Positions 27,995 to 35,399 of a stretch of DNA of 64,000 bases are shown piece after piece. Positions within the stretch are counted from its first letter, which is position 1; the number at the start of each line of letters is the position of its first letter. Where the stretch lies: contig CAYJCU010000002.1 in NCBI GenBank assembly GCA_964368765.1, positions 1-64,000 on the forward strand. The letters are read 5' to 3'. Position numbers and translations under genes: made by a program. The stretch comes from JADFUS01 sp964368765 (GTDB taxonomy: Bacteria > Bacteroidota > Bacteroidia > Bacteroidales > Rikenellaceae). Under the pieces are notes generated by a model. That model searched no databases. It was not told where the DNA came from and saw only the letters and a list, made by a program, of their open reading frames with translations.

Positions 27995-28069
27995 ACAGCT
28001 AATCTATTGCAAATTAGTAGCTGTGATACTAATTTTACTGAACTGGTTTCATTCGCAGTGGAACCAGTT
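27995..28069. other. Two hairpins between cargo fecR and susC
   Basis: ACAGCT at 27995 pairs with AGCTGT at 28019 (plus flanking AAT/ATT), and AACTGGTT (28041) pairs with AACCAGTT (28062). They lie in the leader of the susC gene and might affect expression; no known riboswitch pattern is seen. Confidence 0.45.
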
Positions 28070-28085
28070 TTATATTTTTTATAGT

Positions 28086-29270
28086 CTATTCTGCCTTATA
28101 TCTACCTCCTTTCTCCTTTATAAATTTAACCCCTGTTGAGAGCTCTATCATCTTTAGTACAGACTCTAACTCTGTGCTTTTATCAAATGCTATTGTTGCT
28201 GAGATACTCTTCACACTGTCGCTCTGTAACTCTATATCTACACCATACCATCTATCCACACACTCTAATATATAACCAATATTTTGATTGTTAAATATAA
28301 ATGTATCACCCATCCAACTAATATAGTTTTGTGGGTTCACCTGCTCTGTTTTAGCCTCTTGTCTCTCTATATCTACCACGCATAAATCGTTTGGCTTAAT
28401 AACAACTGCCTGTTGCCCACCATTATACTCAACCTCTACCGAACCCTCAACAAGACAGGTAGATACACTATGATTATTTGCATTAATATTAAACTTTGTA
28501 CCCAGAACATTAATACTTATATTCTCTACATCAACAATAAAAGGTTTTGTCGATTTTACAACATCAAAATAACCCTCTCCCTTTAGCTTAACCCTACGCT
28601 CCGAGCCAATAAATTTTGTAGGAAACTCTAACTCACTATCTGCATTAAGATATACTGTTGTACCATCATCAAGTGTTAAAGTTGTTGTATATTTTGTTGG
28701 AACTATAATTTTGTTAGTAGAGATAACTTCCTCTTTTGCCACCGCTACACTGCTCATACTAACTAATTCAGTTGTCGAAATCTTAGTTGCACCATCCTCA
28801 CTCTCGCTATCAATGCTTATTATCTCGCTATTGCCAACAATAATTATTGGTTTATCAATTTTAACCTCGTTATTTGCAATAACCACCTCTTCTTGTGAAG
28901 TTACTGGTTGCGAATCGGGTCTATTATTATAAATCATAAAGCTAACGAAGATAACAGCAGCAACAACAGAGCTAACTATTGCTCTTATGCGTAGTTTAGT
29001 ACGGCGTTTTGAAATTTCCTCAGATATAATAGCATTAAACTTCTCAATATCTCTAGTTTTATTTGTAGAATCCTCTAAGTCCTTGCTTTCTGCTAGTGTG
29101 CAGATAAAATCTTTACTATTTGGGGTGCTCTCTAAAAAATCTTTTAGATTGGGGTAATCCTCTAATCTAGTGTTAAAGTTACTATCCTGCGCAACATTGA
29201 GCAGTTCATCTGCCACCCTCATTCGTCGGTGCATTAACTCTATTTCTCTTTTGTCTATATGTTTTTTCAT
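28086..29270 (-). CDS. FecR-family anti-sigma factor (mobile cassette)
   Basis: This 394-residue protein has a cytoplasmic N-terminal part, a membrane segment (about 96-114, AIVSSVVAAVIFVSFMIY) and a periplasmic FecR domain (LDDGTTVYLNADSELEFP, VKLKGEGYFDV, FIVDV) with the C-terminal STN-contacting region (FNNQNIGYILECVDRWYGV). It should inhibit the sigma factor encoded just upstream and be relieved by the cargo SusC. With its own sigma factor, the cassette can control itself after transfer to a new host. Confidence 0.92.
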   Translation of the reverse strand: MKKHIDKREIELMHRRMRVADELLNVAQDSNFNTRLEDYPNLKDFLESTPNSKDFICTLAESKDLEDSTNKTRDIEKFNAIISEEISKRRTKLRIRAIVSSVVAAVIFVSFMIYNNRPDSQPVTSQEEVVIANNEVKIDKPIIIVGNSEIISIDSESEDGATKISTTELVSMSSVAVAKEEVISTNKIIVPTKYTTTLTLDDGTTVYLNADSELEFPTKFIGSERRVKLKGEGYFDVVKSTKPFIVDVENISINVLGTKFNINANNHSVSTCLVEGSVEVEYNGGQQAVVIKPNDLCVVDIERQEAKTEQVNPQNYISWMGDTFIFNNQNIGYILECVDRWYGVDIELQSDSVKSISATIAFDKSTELESVLKMIELSTGVKFIKEKGGRYKAE

Positions 29271-29317
29271 TTTTTCTCTCGTTTATAATTAGAACGAACG
29301 AGAGCACAACAATCGGA

Positions 29318-29361
29318 AATAGCTAGTTAAAAAAATGTAATTATTTTTCTAACTAGCTATT
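29318..29361. other. Hairpin between cargo sigma gene and fecR
   Basis: AATAGCTAGTTA (29318-29329) pairs perfectly with TAACTAGCTATT (29350-29361), with partial pairing of the A/T-rich interior. It occupies the same position as the terminator-like hairpin in the resident locus. Confidence 0.6.
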
Positions 29362-29382
29362 AATTATTTGTATATCAAACTA

Positions 29383-29943
29383 TTAAATTTCGGTCAAGAT
29401 ATTGATAATTGCAAGTGCCTTTATTGTATTGGCTCCATATTTCATTAACTCTATCGCTTTTCGCTTTCTATTAAAAACGCTCTTTTCTGTTATATTGAGC
29501 TTTTCGGCTATCGACTTAACATCCCACCCCTCGATATGTAGCCTAATAACCTCAGAGTAGTTTTCGGGAAGTTTTGCTACCATCTCAGCAAATAGTGATT
29601 GGTACTCACTCTCGATTGCTGCCATATAGTAATGATTATCGTTGGATAGAATATGGTTCTTATACTTATCTACATATTTTTGATGTGTAAGGTAATCTTT
29701 GAATCTATTTTTGATAGCAATATAGATATATGCTTTAAGGTATCTAGCATCATCAAATAGCAGCTCTTTAGAGTGCCAAATATGTAGCAGCACATCGTGT
29801 ATAACATCGCAGGCTTCAACCTCTGTTTCACGATATAATTTAGCTGTATATGAATGAATTTCATTATACACGATAGAGTAGACCTCGCTAAACGCAGAAG
29901 GCTCTCTCTTGTTGAATCGTCTATATAATGTTACCTCATCCAT
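29383..29943 (-). CDS. ECF sigma-70 factor, FecI-type (mobile cassette)
   Basis: Starting at the ATG at 29943 (a GTG lies 12 bp upstream) the protein has 186 residues. Sigma region 2 (CDVIHDVLLHIWHSKE) and region 4 (LPENYSEVIRLHIEGWDVKSIAEKLNITEKSVFNRKRKA) are clear. It is the first gene of the cargo cassette and should drive the SusC/SusD genes. A good Bacteroidetes promoter lies just upstream, so basal expression does not need the host's own specialised regulators. It lies 70 bp from the last mobilization gene. Confidence 0.93.
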   Translation of the reverse strand: MDEVTLYRRFNKREPSAFSEVYSIVYNEIHSYTAKLYRETEVEACDVIHDVLLHIWHSKELLFDDARYLKAYIYIAIKNRFKDYLTHQKYVDKYKNHILSNDNHYYMAAIESEYQSLFAEMVAKLPENYSEVIRLHIEGWDVKSIAEKLNITEKSVFNRKRKAIELMKYGANTIKALAIINILTEI

Positions 29944-29968
29944 AAAAACTACCACTCATATTTAGTTG

Positions 29969-29999
29969 CAAATATACAAAATATAAGTTACAGAACAAA
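29969..29999 (-). promoter_or_regulatory. Promoter of the cargo sigma gene
   Basis: On the minus strand TTTG (29996-29999), a 19-bp spacer and TATATTTG (29969-29976) match the Bacteroidetes vegetative promoter consensus TTTG-N19-TAnnTTTG in both boxes and spacing. Transcription would start about 20 bp before the ATG at 29943. Confidence 0.7.
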
Positions 30000-30012
30000 A
30001 TTTCCAAAAAAA

Positions 30013-30579
30013 TTATCTGTTTTTCAACCCATCAATCTCCTTATTAAGCTTTTCAGCCTCTATAAGCTTGCGCCTAGCGTGCTCTTCGACTATTGCTTTT
30101 TGGCGGATGGTCTCCTCGTACTCCTTTATTGTTTGCCATATCTCCCTAATCCTCTTATTGTCTCGGTTGAGTTCAAAGAGATTTTCTAGCTCTGTTATTG
30201 TTTTGGGGGTCGCCTCGCCTTTCATCTTTATGTATCTATATTTAATATCGTTATCCCTTTGGTCGTAGTTTGGCTCTGTGTCAATGAAATATTTTGTTGC
30301 CAGACCAATTATTGTCAAAAATGAGAATAGTATGTAACATAGTATGCTCTTTGACTCTATCGATACACTAAATTTGCTCTGCTTGATGATGGGCTTTCGT
30401 ACTGCATCTATCACTTCGCCTGTCTTGTCAACGGCAGTTTGTAGCTGCTCTGTTAATGCTTCCACCCTTGCGTGGTCTATTGTTGGCTGTTGTGGCTGAG
30501 GAGCCGACAACCCCCTTTCGATTTTTATTAGTGATTTTTCTTGCTTTTTTAGCATCTCAATAATTGCTTGTGTCTCCAT
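30013..30579 (-). CDS. Membrane coiled-coil protein of the mobilization module
   Basis: Using the ATG at 30579 (the longer reading frame begins with TTG inside the relaxase gene) the protein has 188 residues. It has a polar N-terminal part, a single membrane segment (about 75-95 of the shorter form, ILCYILFSFLTIIGLATKYF), and a charged coiled-coil C-terminus (EEYEETIRQKAIVEEHARRKLIEAEKL without long gaps). No family is recognised. It follows the relaxase gene by 13 bp, a common place for small membrane accessory proteins in Bacteroides mobilizable elements. It may tether the relaxosome to the membrane; that is inference. Confidence 0.7.
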   Translation of the reverse strand: METQAIIEMLKKQEKSLIKIERGLSAPQPQQPTIDHARVEALTEQLQTAVDKTGEVIDAVRKPIIKQSKFSVSIESKSILCYILFSFLTIIGLATKYFIDTEPNYDQRDNDIKYRYIKMKGEATPKTITELENLFELNRDNKRIREIWQTIKEYEETIRQKAIVEEHARRKLIEAEKLNKEIDGLKNR

Positions 30580-30592
30580 TTTTTTAAAAAAT

Positions 30593-31483
30593 TTAAAATT
30601 TAATACCTCGTTTTTTCTTTTTCTGCATACGCCTTCTGAAGCTATCCTCTTCAGGGTCATCACCCTGTGGTTGTGGTAGGTCAAACACTCCTAAGCCGCC
30701 ACTAAATGATGGGGCGTTTACATGTTCCTCCGCTCTACTTTTTACATGTTCCTCCGCTAATGAGTTTTGCCTCAGTTGATAATCAATTTTCGAGAAACTA
30801 AACTGTTTATCTACCTTAGAGCCGTTGAATGTCAAGTTGTCTTTTGTGAACTTCACCCCTTGAATTTGGTCGGTAGAGCCGTTATACTTAAACTCAACAG
30901 ATATGCCCTCGCCTTTTAGCTTTTGTTGTAACTCTTCCCACGATTTAGTGGTACGAATATGTTTTGATAGTGCATCATATATCTCATATCTTATCTTCTC
31001 GCTACCTCTTAACCTGTGCCGTTTAACGTTATCTTTTCCCTCTGCGATATATAGGTTATGTTTACGTGTTAACTCATGGGTAACCTTAATATTTCTGATA
31101 CGTTCGTTGCGGTCGCTTATACGATTGCCATCAAAATCAACCCTGTTTAGTATTAGATGTAGGTGTGGGTGCTCCCTATCAGTGTGGCGTACCATAAGGC
31201 ATTGCGTGTTGTCGTACCCCATCTTTTGCATATACTCTTTGGCGATCTCTATCATCTTTTTGTCGGTTAATTTATCTCTGTCTTCGGCAGAGAAGTTAAG
31301 GGAGATATGCGCAACTGGTTTCGTTATTGGATTCAGGCGTGCTTGCCTCTCGAAGCCGTGCGCCATCTCTTGATTTGTTCCATTTCTAATACCTCGCACC
31401 ACTAAGATGCGTGCCTCATCACGATTGAGCAGATAATTTATTGCTCCTGCAAACGATGCTCCTTGCACTATCTTAGCCATCAT
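30593..31483 (-). CDS. Relaxase / mobilization nuclease (MOBP-like, MobA/VirD2 family)
   Basis: The ATG at 31483 gives a protein of 296 residues. Near the N-terminus GAINYLLNRDEA carries a candidate nucleophilic tyrosine; the metal-binding histidine cluster is in HTDREHPHLHLILN. These are the relaxase motifs that nick oriT and stay bound to the 5' end for transfer. Its start overlaps the end of mobC by about 10 bp, so the two are translationally coupled. The likely oriT is upstream of mobC. It is about normal length for relaxases of small Bacteroides mobilizable elements. Confidence 0.9.
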   Translation of the reverse strand: MMAKIVQGASFAGAINYLLNRDEARILVVRGIRNGTNQEMAHGFERQARLNPITKPVAHISLNFSAEDRDKLTDKKMIEIAKEYMQKMGYDNTQCLMVRHTDREHPHLHLILNRVDFDGNRISDRNERIRNIKVTHELTRKHNLYIAEGKDNVKRHRLRGSEKIRYEIYDALSKHIRTTKSWEELQQKLKGEGISVEFKYNGSTDQIQGVKFTKDNLTFNGSKVDKQFSFSKIDYQLRQNSLAEEHVKSRAEEHVNAPSFSGGLGVFDLPQPQGDDPEEDSFRRRMQKKKKRGIKF

Positions 31484-31835
31484 ACTCAATCTGTTTTATG
31501 GTGTTATCAATATCTTTTATTAGTGGCTTTAGCTCTCCATCTATCGCAAAATATCCTGCTTGGTGTGCCCGTTTTGTTAGCTGATTGAGGTTATTTAGTG
31601 CGGTGGTTAGGAGTATAATCACTCTGTTATGGTTCTTCCCAAACCGCTCTTTTACCACTGAGCTATTTAGTGCCGAGCGTATATATTCGCTCATCTTCAT
31701 ACCTGCCTGTTGTGCTTTTGCCTTGGTGGTGTAGTACTCGTTTGTGTTGAGTCGCACCCTCACAAAATAGTCTCTCACATCGGCTATTGGTTTCTTAGGT
31801 CGCCCATTATTATTTCTGTTCCTTATCTCTTTCAT
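31473..31835 (-). CDS. mobC: MobC-type relaxosome protein
   Basis: This 120-residue protein is basic at the N-terminus and contains a ribbon-helix-helix-like segment (VRVLRNTNEYYTTKAKAQQAG region with R-rich start) followed by MSEYIRSALNSSVV, as in MobC/MbpC proteins. It binds oriT and helps the relaxase open the DNA. It lies directly between the candidate oriT and the relaxase gene. Family call is good from context and pattern. Confidence 0.82.
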   Translation of the reverse strand: MKEIRNRNNNGRPKKPIADVRDYFVRVRLNTNEYYTTKAKAQQAGMKMSEYIRSALNSSVVKERFGKNHNRVIILLTTALNNLNQLTKRAHQAGYFAIDGELKPLIKDIDNTIKQIEYDG

Positions 31836-31874
31836 TATTGTTATTATTTTTTATACTATGACCATCGGGATTGT

Positions 31875-31927
31875 GCGAGTTTACGCCTGCAAGGCACTGT
31901 TAATGTCCCACATTAACACATACTCGC
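31875..31927. other. Candidate origin of transfer (oriT)
   Basis: A 9-bp perfect inverted repeat with a CCC loop (31898-31918, arms TGTTAATGT/ACATTAACA) is nested inside GCGAGT (31875-31880) and ACTCGC (31922-31927). It lies 40 bp upstream of mobC, in the place where oriT of Bacteroides mobilizable elements is usual. On the minus strand the inner repeat is followed by GTGCCTTGCAGGCGTAAAC, a plausible nick region. Confidence 0.6.
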
Positions 31928-31953
31928 TTAATAAAATCTCGAAATATTGATAG

Positions 31954-32796
31954 TTATAACCTAAATCTACGTTTTGGTTGTTGTTTTGAACTCATAAGAT
32001 AGTCATTAAGGTCTTTATGATTCCGATAAAAATGCGATTGGTCTACCACCTCGCACCCCAACTGCGAGACCTGCGCTAGTGCTCTTTTTCCTGCCTCGTC
32101 ATTATCGAAAAAGCAGTGTAGCGTTGTGTGTCTCTTCAAAAAATCTGATGCCTTAGAGATATTTACAACCGAGTTCATAACAGCTATGTTTATTGATGGC
32201 TCTGGTGTTTTCTTTAGTGATAGATAAGAGAGCATATCCATAAACCCCTCGAACACCATACACTCCGAAGAATTTTTGTCAATGGTGGTTATACTTTTGG
32301 GGCTTGTGCCTCCTTTGAAATATTGGTTTCTTAGTTCCCATCCTCCGCTATCACATCTAAAGCCAATAGCGAAATAGTTTCTTCCTACATTTGTGAAATA
32401 CACCTCACTACAATATCGCTTTGCTATATCTGGGTTGATACCTCTTGAACGGATATAGTTTATTAGTTGTGGCGAGGTTAGTGACTTAACACTGTTCACT
32501 GTGATTACTGGCTCTGCTGAGGTTGATGACTCATTACGGTGAGATAAAAAAGAGTTGTTCTCGATCTTAGCGAATGCTTCGGCGGTGGTGCAATGCTCCA
32601 ACTTCATAACAAGGTCGATGATAGAACCTCCCTCGCCACTCCCGAAGTCGTACCATAGGTTTTTCACATAGTCCACCTTGAAACTAGGGGTATTCTCTGT
32701 TCGTAGTGGCGATAGATACATACCATATCCACTGCGCTCATAGTTTGACATTATTCCTTGTTGCGAAAGGAACTCTTTAATGCTAATATTTTTCAT
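31954..32796 (-). CDS. Toprim-domain DNA primase-like protein of the element
   Basis: This 280-residue protein has an N-terminal region like the DnaG zinc-binding module but without its cysteines (PLRTENTPSFKVD, LWYDFGSGEGGSIIDLVM), and a toprim domain with E183 (VFEGFMDML) and the DxD pair D231/D233 (CFFDNDEAGKRAL). It should prime DNA synthesis on the element after excision or transfer. Similar small primases sit beside VapE-like genes in Bacteroides mobilizable elements. It is separated from the VapE-like gene by 204 bp with repeated GTAGTA motifs. Confidence 0.85.
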   Translation of the reverse strand: MKNISIKEFLSQQGIMSNYERSGYGMYLSPLRTENTPSFKVDYVKNLWYDFGSGEGGSIIDLVMKLEHCTTAEAFAKIENNSFLSHRNESSTSAEPVITVNSVKSLTSPQLINYIRSRGINPDIAKRYCSEVYFTNVGRNYFAIGFRCDSGGWELRNQYFKGGTSPKSITTIDKNSSECMVFEGFMDMLSYLSLKKTPEPSINIAVMNSVVNISKASDFLKRHTTLHCFFDNDEAGKRALAQVSQLGCEVVDQSHFYRNHKDLNDYLMSSKQQPKRRFRL

Positions 32797-33000
32797 TTTA
32801 TTCGTTTATTAAATTATACTTACTACATACTACAATATCACAATGAAATAAAAATCAACTGATTATATGTAGTAACTATATCATATTATAGTAGTAATGT
32901 AGTAGGTGCGTAGTAGCCTATTTTAGGCATAGGCACAGCAGGCTAATCTTTTTTATTTCATTGGATTAGCTATTAATTGTAGTGATGTAGTAGGGTTATT
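32797..33000. other. 204-bp gap between VapE-like and primase genes with GTAGTA repeats
   Basis: No gene. The motif GTAGTA or its complement occurs repeatedly (near 32818-32835, 32873, 32890-32912, 32985-32995), and GCCTATTTTAGGC forms a small hairpin near 32918. This could be a replication start or regulatory site for the element's primase; weak evidence. Confidence 0.35.
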
Positions 33001-34158
33001 TTATATATTTATCTTCTCGACAAGCCAACCATATATTGGGGTCTGGTTTACACGCTTTGATATGCGTTCGAAGCCTGCTTTACGTAGTGCCTCGCCCATA
33101 CGTTTTTTAGATATGGATAATGCGGTGTACTCCTTTGCGTGATTAATTATCTGCACAGTAGTCATAAAGTTATCTCTACTAATAGATTTAACAAATAGCT
33201 GTAGTAGCATCTCATATTCAACTGTCTGTACTTGAAAAGCACTATTTTGTATATGAAGTTCATTAATCTCACTATCATTAAACCAATACCGATAACCATC
33301 TCTATACAATTTCATTACCTCAGAATACACATAATTCATATCAATCTCCTTAGCTTTCGCAATATCAATAGAAATAACTTCAAAAGGTAAAAACCTGCGT
33401 GAACCTGTTGGATCAGTCAAAAAATCATTACCATTCACGGATGCCATAAAGCTAGCGATATGCGGATAATCTTCTATATATACATCATAAGGTCGACGAT
33501 ATTTAACTAATGGAGTGGTTATTAAATTTTTCAATTCATTTTCGTCACGCTTATTTAGTGCCTTTAGTTGGTCGTCAATATTGATAAATAAACACTCTGC
33601 GATAAGTGTTAGTATATCTTTATTCTGAGGATCTATTTTCCCTGTAAAGAGATAGCTTTTTAATGGTTTGGGACAGAGATTGTCTAGCCACGTTGTTTTA
33701 AATTTTCCTTGTTCACCTGTAAGTACTAAACAGATATGATTTTGGCAACCGCTATCATTTAGTGCGTTAGCAATAACCCCAACCAGCCATTTTGTTAGAT
33801 ACCCTACCCATTTCTCATTATTGCTAACTGTTACGGTATTAGCAAGCTTCTCAATATTAATACATCCCTCAATAGGTGGGAGTGAATTGAAATACTCTCT
33901 GATTGGATCTACACGCTGTGAGAAATCACTCTCTAATATTGTGCGAATATTATCAGCGGAGGTGCTTATACCCATTGAGCTGTCCAGTTCTCTGCGCAGA
34001 GAGTTTAAATCAAATTTTGTTATAGGTCTAAACGGAGTATTCTCTTTGGTTTGCATTTCAGTTCTGCACTTTATTGTATTGAACCTAAAAGAGTAGTGCT
34101 CTCGTAAAAATTGCTCAATCTGCTCATTTTTAGACTGTTTCGTTATTCCACTATCCAT
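33001..34158 (-). CDS. VapE-like / superfamily 3-type ATPase of the element
   Basis: This 385-residue protein has a P-loop (GEQGKFKT, residues 148-155), a Walker B-like strand (CLFINIDDQL, about 187) and the SF3-like downstream blocks PLVKYRRPYDVY and SVNGNDFLTDPTGSRRFLPFEV that mark the VapE group. The N-terminal 90 residues may be a remnant of a primase part. The C-terminal region looks like a winged helix. It is thought to act as a replicative helicase for the element. It ends 6 bp before the excisionase-like gene stop, so the genes are one operon. Confidence 0.87.
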   Translation of the reverse strand: MDSGITKQSKNEQIEQFLREHYSFRFNTIKCRTEMQTKENTPFRPITKFDLNSLRRELDSSMGISTSADNIRTILESDFSQRVDPIREYFNSLPPIEGCINIEKLANTVTVSNNEKWVGYLTKWLVGVIANALNDSGCQNHICLVLTGEQGKFKTTWLDNLCPKPLKSYLFTGKIDPQNKDILTLIAECLFINIDDQLKALNKRDENELKNLITTPLVKYRRPYDVYIEDYPHIASFMASVNGNDFLTDPTGSRRFLPFEVISIDIAKAKEIDMNYVYSEVMKLYRDGYRYWFNDSEINELHIQNSAFQVQTVEYEMLLQLFVKSISRDNFMTTVQIINHAKEYTALSISKKRMGEALRKAGFERISKRVNQTPIYGWLVEKINI

Positions 34159-34164
34159 ATCTTA

Positions 34165-34503
34165 CTATCTCTTACGTTGTGCCGATTGTACTACACACTT
34201 AATAGCTTCACTCGCATCACCTACCACTACACATCTACTAGCAACCCAATTAAGTATCTCTTTTCGTGAAAACACCAACTTGTGTCCATATTTCTTGTGA
34301 GGTATTTCGCCTTTCGAGGTTAATTTATACAATTTAGCTCTTGATGTGGGAAAGCCGTGCTCCTCTAACAACTCGACAGTCTTGTCTAGTGTTATGGTGT
34401 CTGGCTCCACCGCTTTATCATTTTTAGTTATTAATGATGATACAGCATCTTGAACTATTGCCTTCAATTCTTCAGGTGTTGTTACGATAATATTAGAACT
34501 CAT
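34165..34503 (-). CDS. Excisionase-like helix-turn-helix protein
   Basis: The ATG at 34503 gives 112 residues (a GTG lies 39 bp upstream). A winged-helix/MerR-like fold of the excisionase type is visible: LDKTVELLEEHGFPTSRAK, then LYKLTSKGEIPHKKYGHKLVFSRKEIL. Such proteins bind near att sites and bias the recombinase to excision, or act as activators of the replication genes. It sits directly before the VapE-like gene and 160-220 bp from three tandem 21-bp repeats that may be its binding sites. Confidence 0.8.
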   Translation of the reverse strand: MSSNIIVTTPEELKAIVQDAVSSLITKNDKAVEPDTITLDKTVELLEEHGFPTSRAKLYKLTSKGEIPHKKYGHKLVFSRKEILNWVASRCVVVGDASEAIKCVVQSAQRKR

Positions 34504-34659
34504 TTTAAAATCAATTATTCGTTTGTAAATAGCTGTCGTCACAGCACATCATATATGATTTCGAATGCAAAGGTAAATAGATATTTATTACTATTAAAAT
34601 CAAGAATAGCTGGACATTGTGATTTTGCAAAGGTTCAGAGACCCTATTGTACTCGAACC

Positions 34660-34722
34660 TAACGTTTCAAATAGGGAGGGTAATGTTTCAAAATTGTGAG
34701 GTAACGTTTCAAAATGCGACAT
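34660..34722 (+). repeat. Three tandem 21-bp iteron-like repeats
   Basis: Units at 34660-34680, 34681-34701 and 34702-34722 share TAACGTTTCAAA (TAATGTTTCAAA in the second) and in the first two a GGGAGG/GTGAGG tail. They are exactly contiguous, as with protein-binding iterons. Confidence 0.75.
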
Positions 34723-34893
34723 CAATGTTGCATCGCTCTATTTTACAGAGTATGCTTTTAATAAAAACTAACTTAAATTTGCCTTATGTACAGTTATTAA
34801 ATTTTTTTGATACGTTTCTAAGGCTATTTCTCCTATTTTAGTCACTATTTAGTCACAATATATTTGTAATTAACTGATTTTATGAAAAATAAA

Positions 34894-34921
34894 AACGTTA
34901 CAGCTTTCAAGCTGTAACGTT
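34894..34921 (-). terminator. Hairpin terminator after the 153-residue gene
   Basis: A perfect 13-bp stem (34894-34906 with 34909-34921) is followed on the minus strand by a T-rich run. It lies 12 bp past the stop of the gene at 34934-35395. Confidence 0.85.
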
Positions 34922-34933
34922 AAGTACTATATC

Positions 34934-35395
34934 TTATTGATTATTTTTCTTGTTTCTTTCTTCTAAATAATATTTTAAATCTTTTAGTATTAGTTCAGGA
35001 TCTAGTATAGGAACCATTGTAACATTATCTGGCAGCTCGCCAAATCCAACATAAGAGAAACTAATAAAATCCTCATCAATCCATTTGTCGAGTGTCGTGC
35101 GAGAGATGCCCAGCATCTTTGTTAACTGGGTCTTAGTCACATACTTTTGCTCTGTTACGCCATCAATATATTTAAACCCACTTATCGAGTCATAATTAAT
35201 CCTAAGATAGCGTTCAAGACGCTCAATAATAATCTCAGGATCTTTGATTGCTGGTGTTATCTTACCCTTAGCACGTATCTCTATTGTGGCCAGATCGAAA
35301 TTCTCGAATATTGGATCATCTCTTAGTAACTTAATAATAGAATCGTACTCCTGTAGCTGCGTTAGCTCTACCTTTAACTCTTTTCTTCGTGCCAT
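34934..35395 (-). CDS. Element-borne helix-turn-helix protein, unknown role
   Basis: This 153-residue protein has a charged N-terminal helix region and a central helix-turn-helix (YVTKTQLTKMLGISRTTLDKW, about 93-113), followed by a short acidic C-terminus ending in a lysine/asparagine tail. It is probably a DNA-binding regulator of the element. It lies 4 bp past the AlbA_2/ATPase gene stop, so both are likely co-expressed. I do not recognise a more exact family. Confidence 0.7.
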   Translation of the reverse strand: MARRKELKVELTQLQEYDSIIKLLRDDPIFENFDLATIEIRAKGKITPAIKDPEIIIERLERYLRINYDSISGFKYIDGVTEQKYVTKTQLTKMLGISRTTLDKWIDEDFISFSYVGFGELPDNVTMVPILDPELILKDLKYYLEERNKKNNQ

Positions 35396-35399
35396 AACA

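Larger units (their letters stand above)
34504..34933. other. 430-bp regulatory region inside the element
   Basis: No gene is supported. It contains an inverted repeat (CCCTATT near 34642 with AATAGGG near 34670), three contiguous 21-bp repeats (34660-34722) and a strong hairpin terminator (34894-34921). It separates the excisionase-like gene from the next minus-strand gene and is probably the main control region for the replication and transfer genes. Confidence 0.65.

Noticed and set aside
28041..28069. Terminator between cargo fecR and susC
   Set aside because: The T run follows on the plus strand, where there is no gene; on the minus strand it lacks a T tract, so it was listed only as a hairpin.
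30903..31373. 156-residue cysteine-rich open frame on the plus strand
   Set aside because: It is antisense to the relaxase gene; the cysteines come from the complement of relaxase codons.
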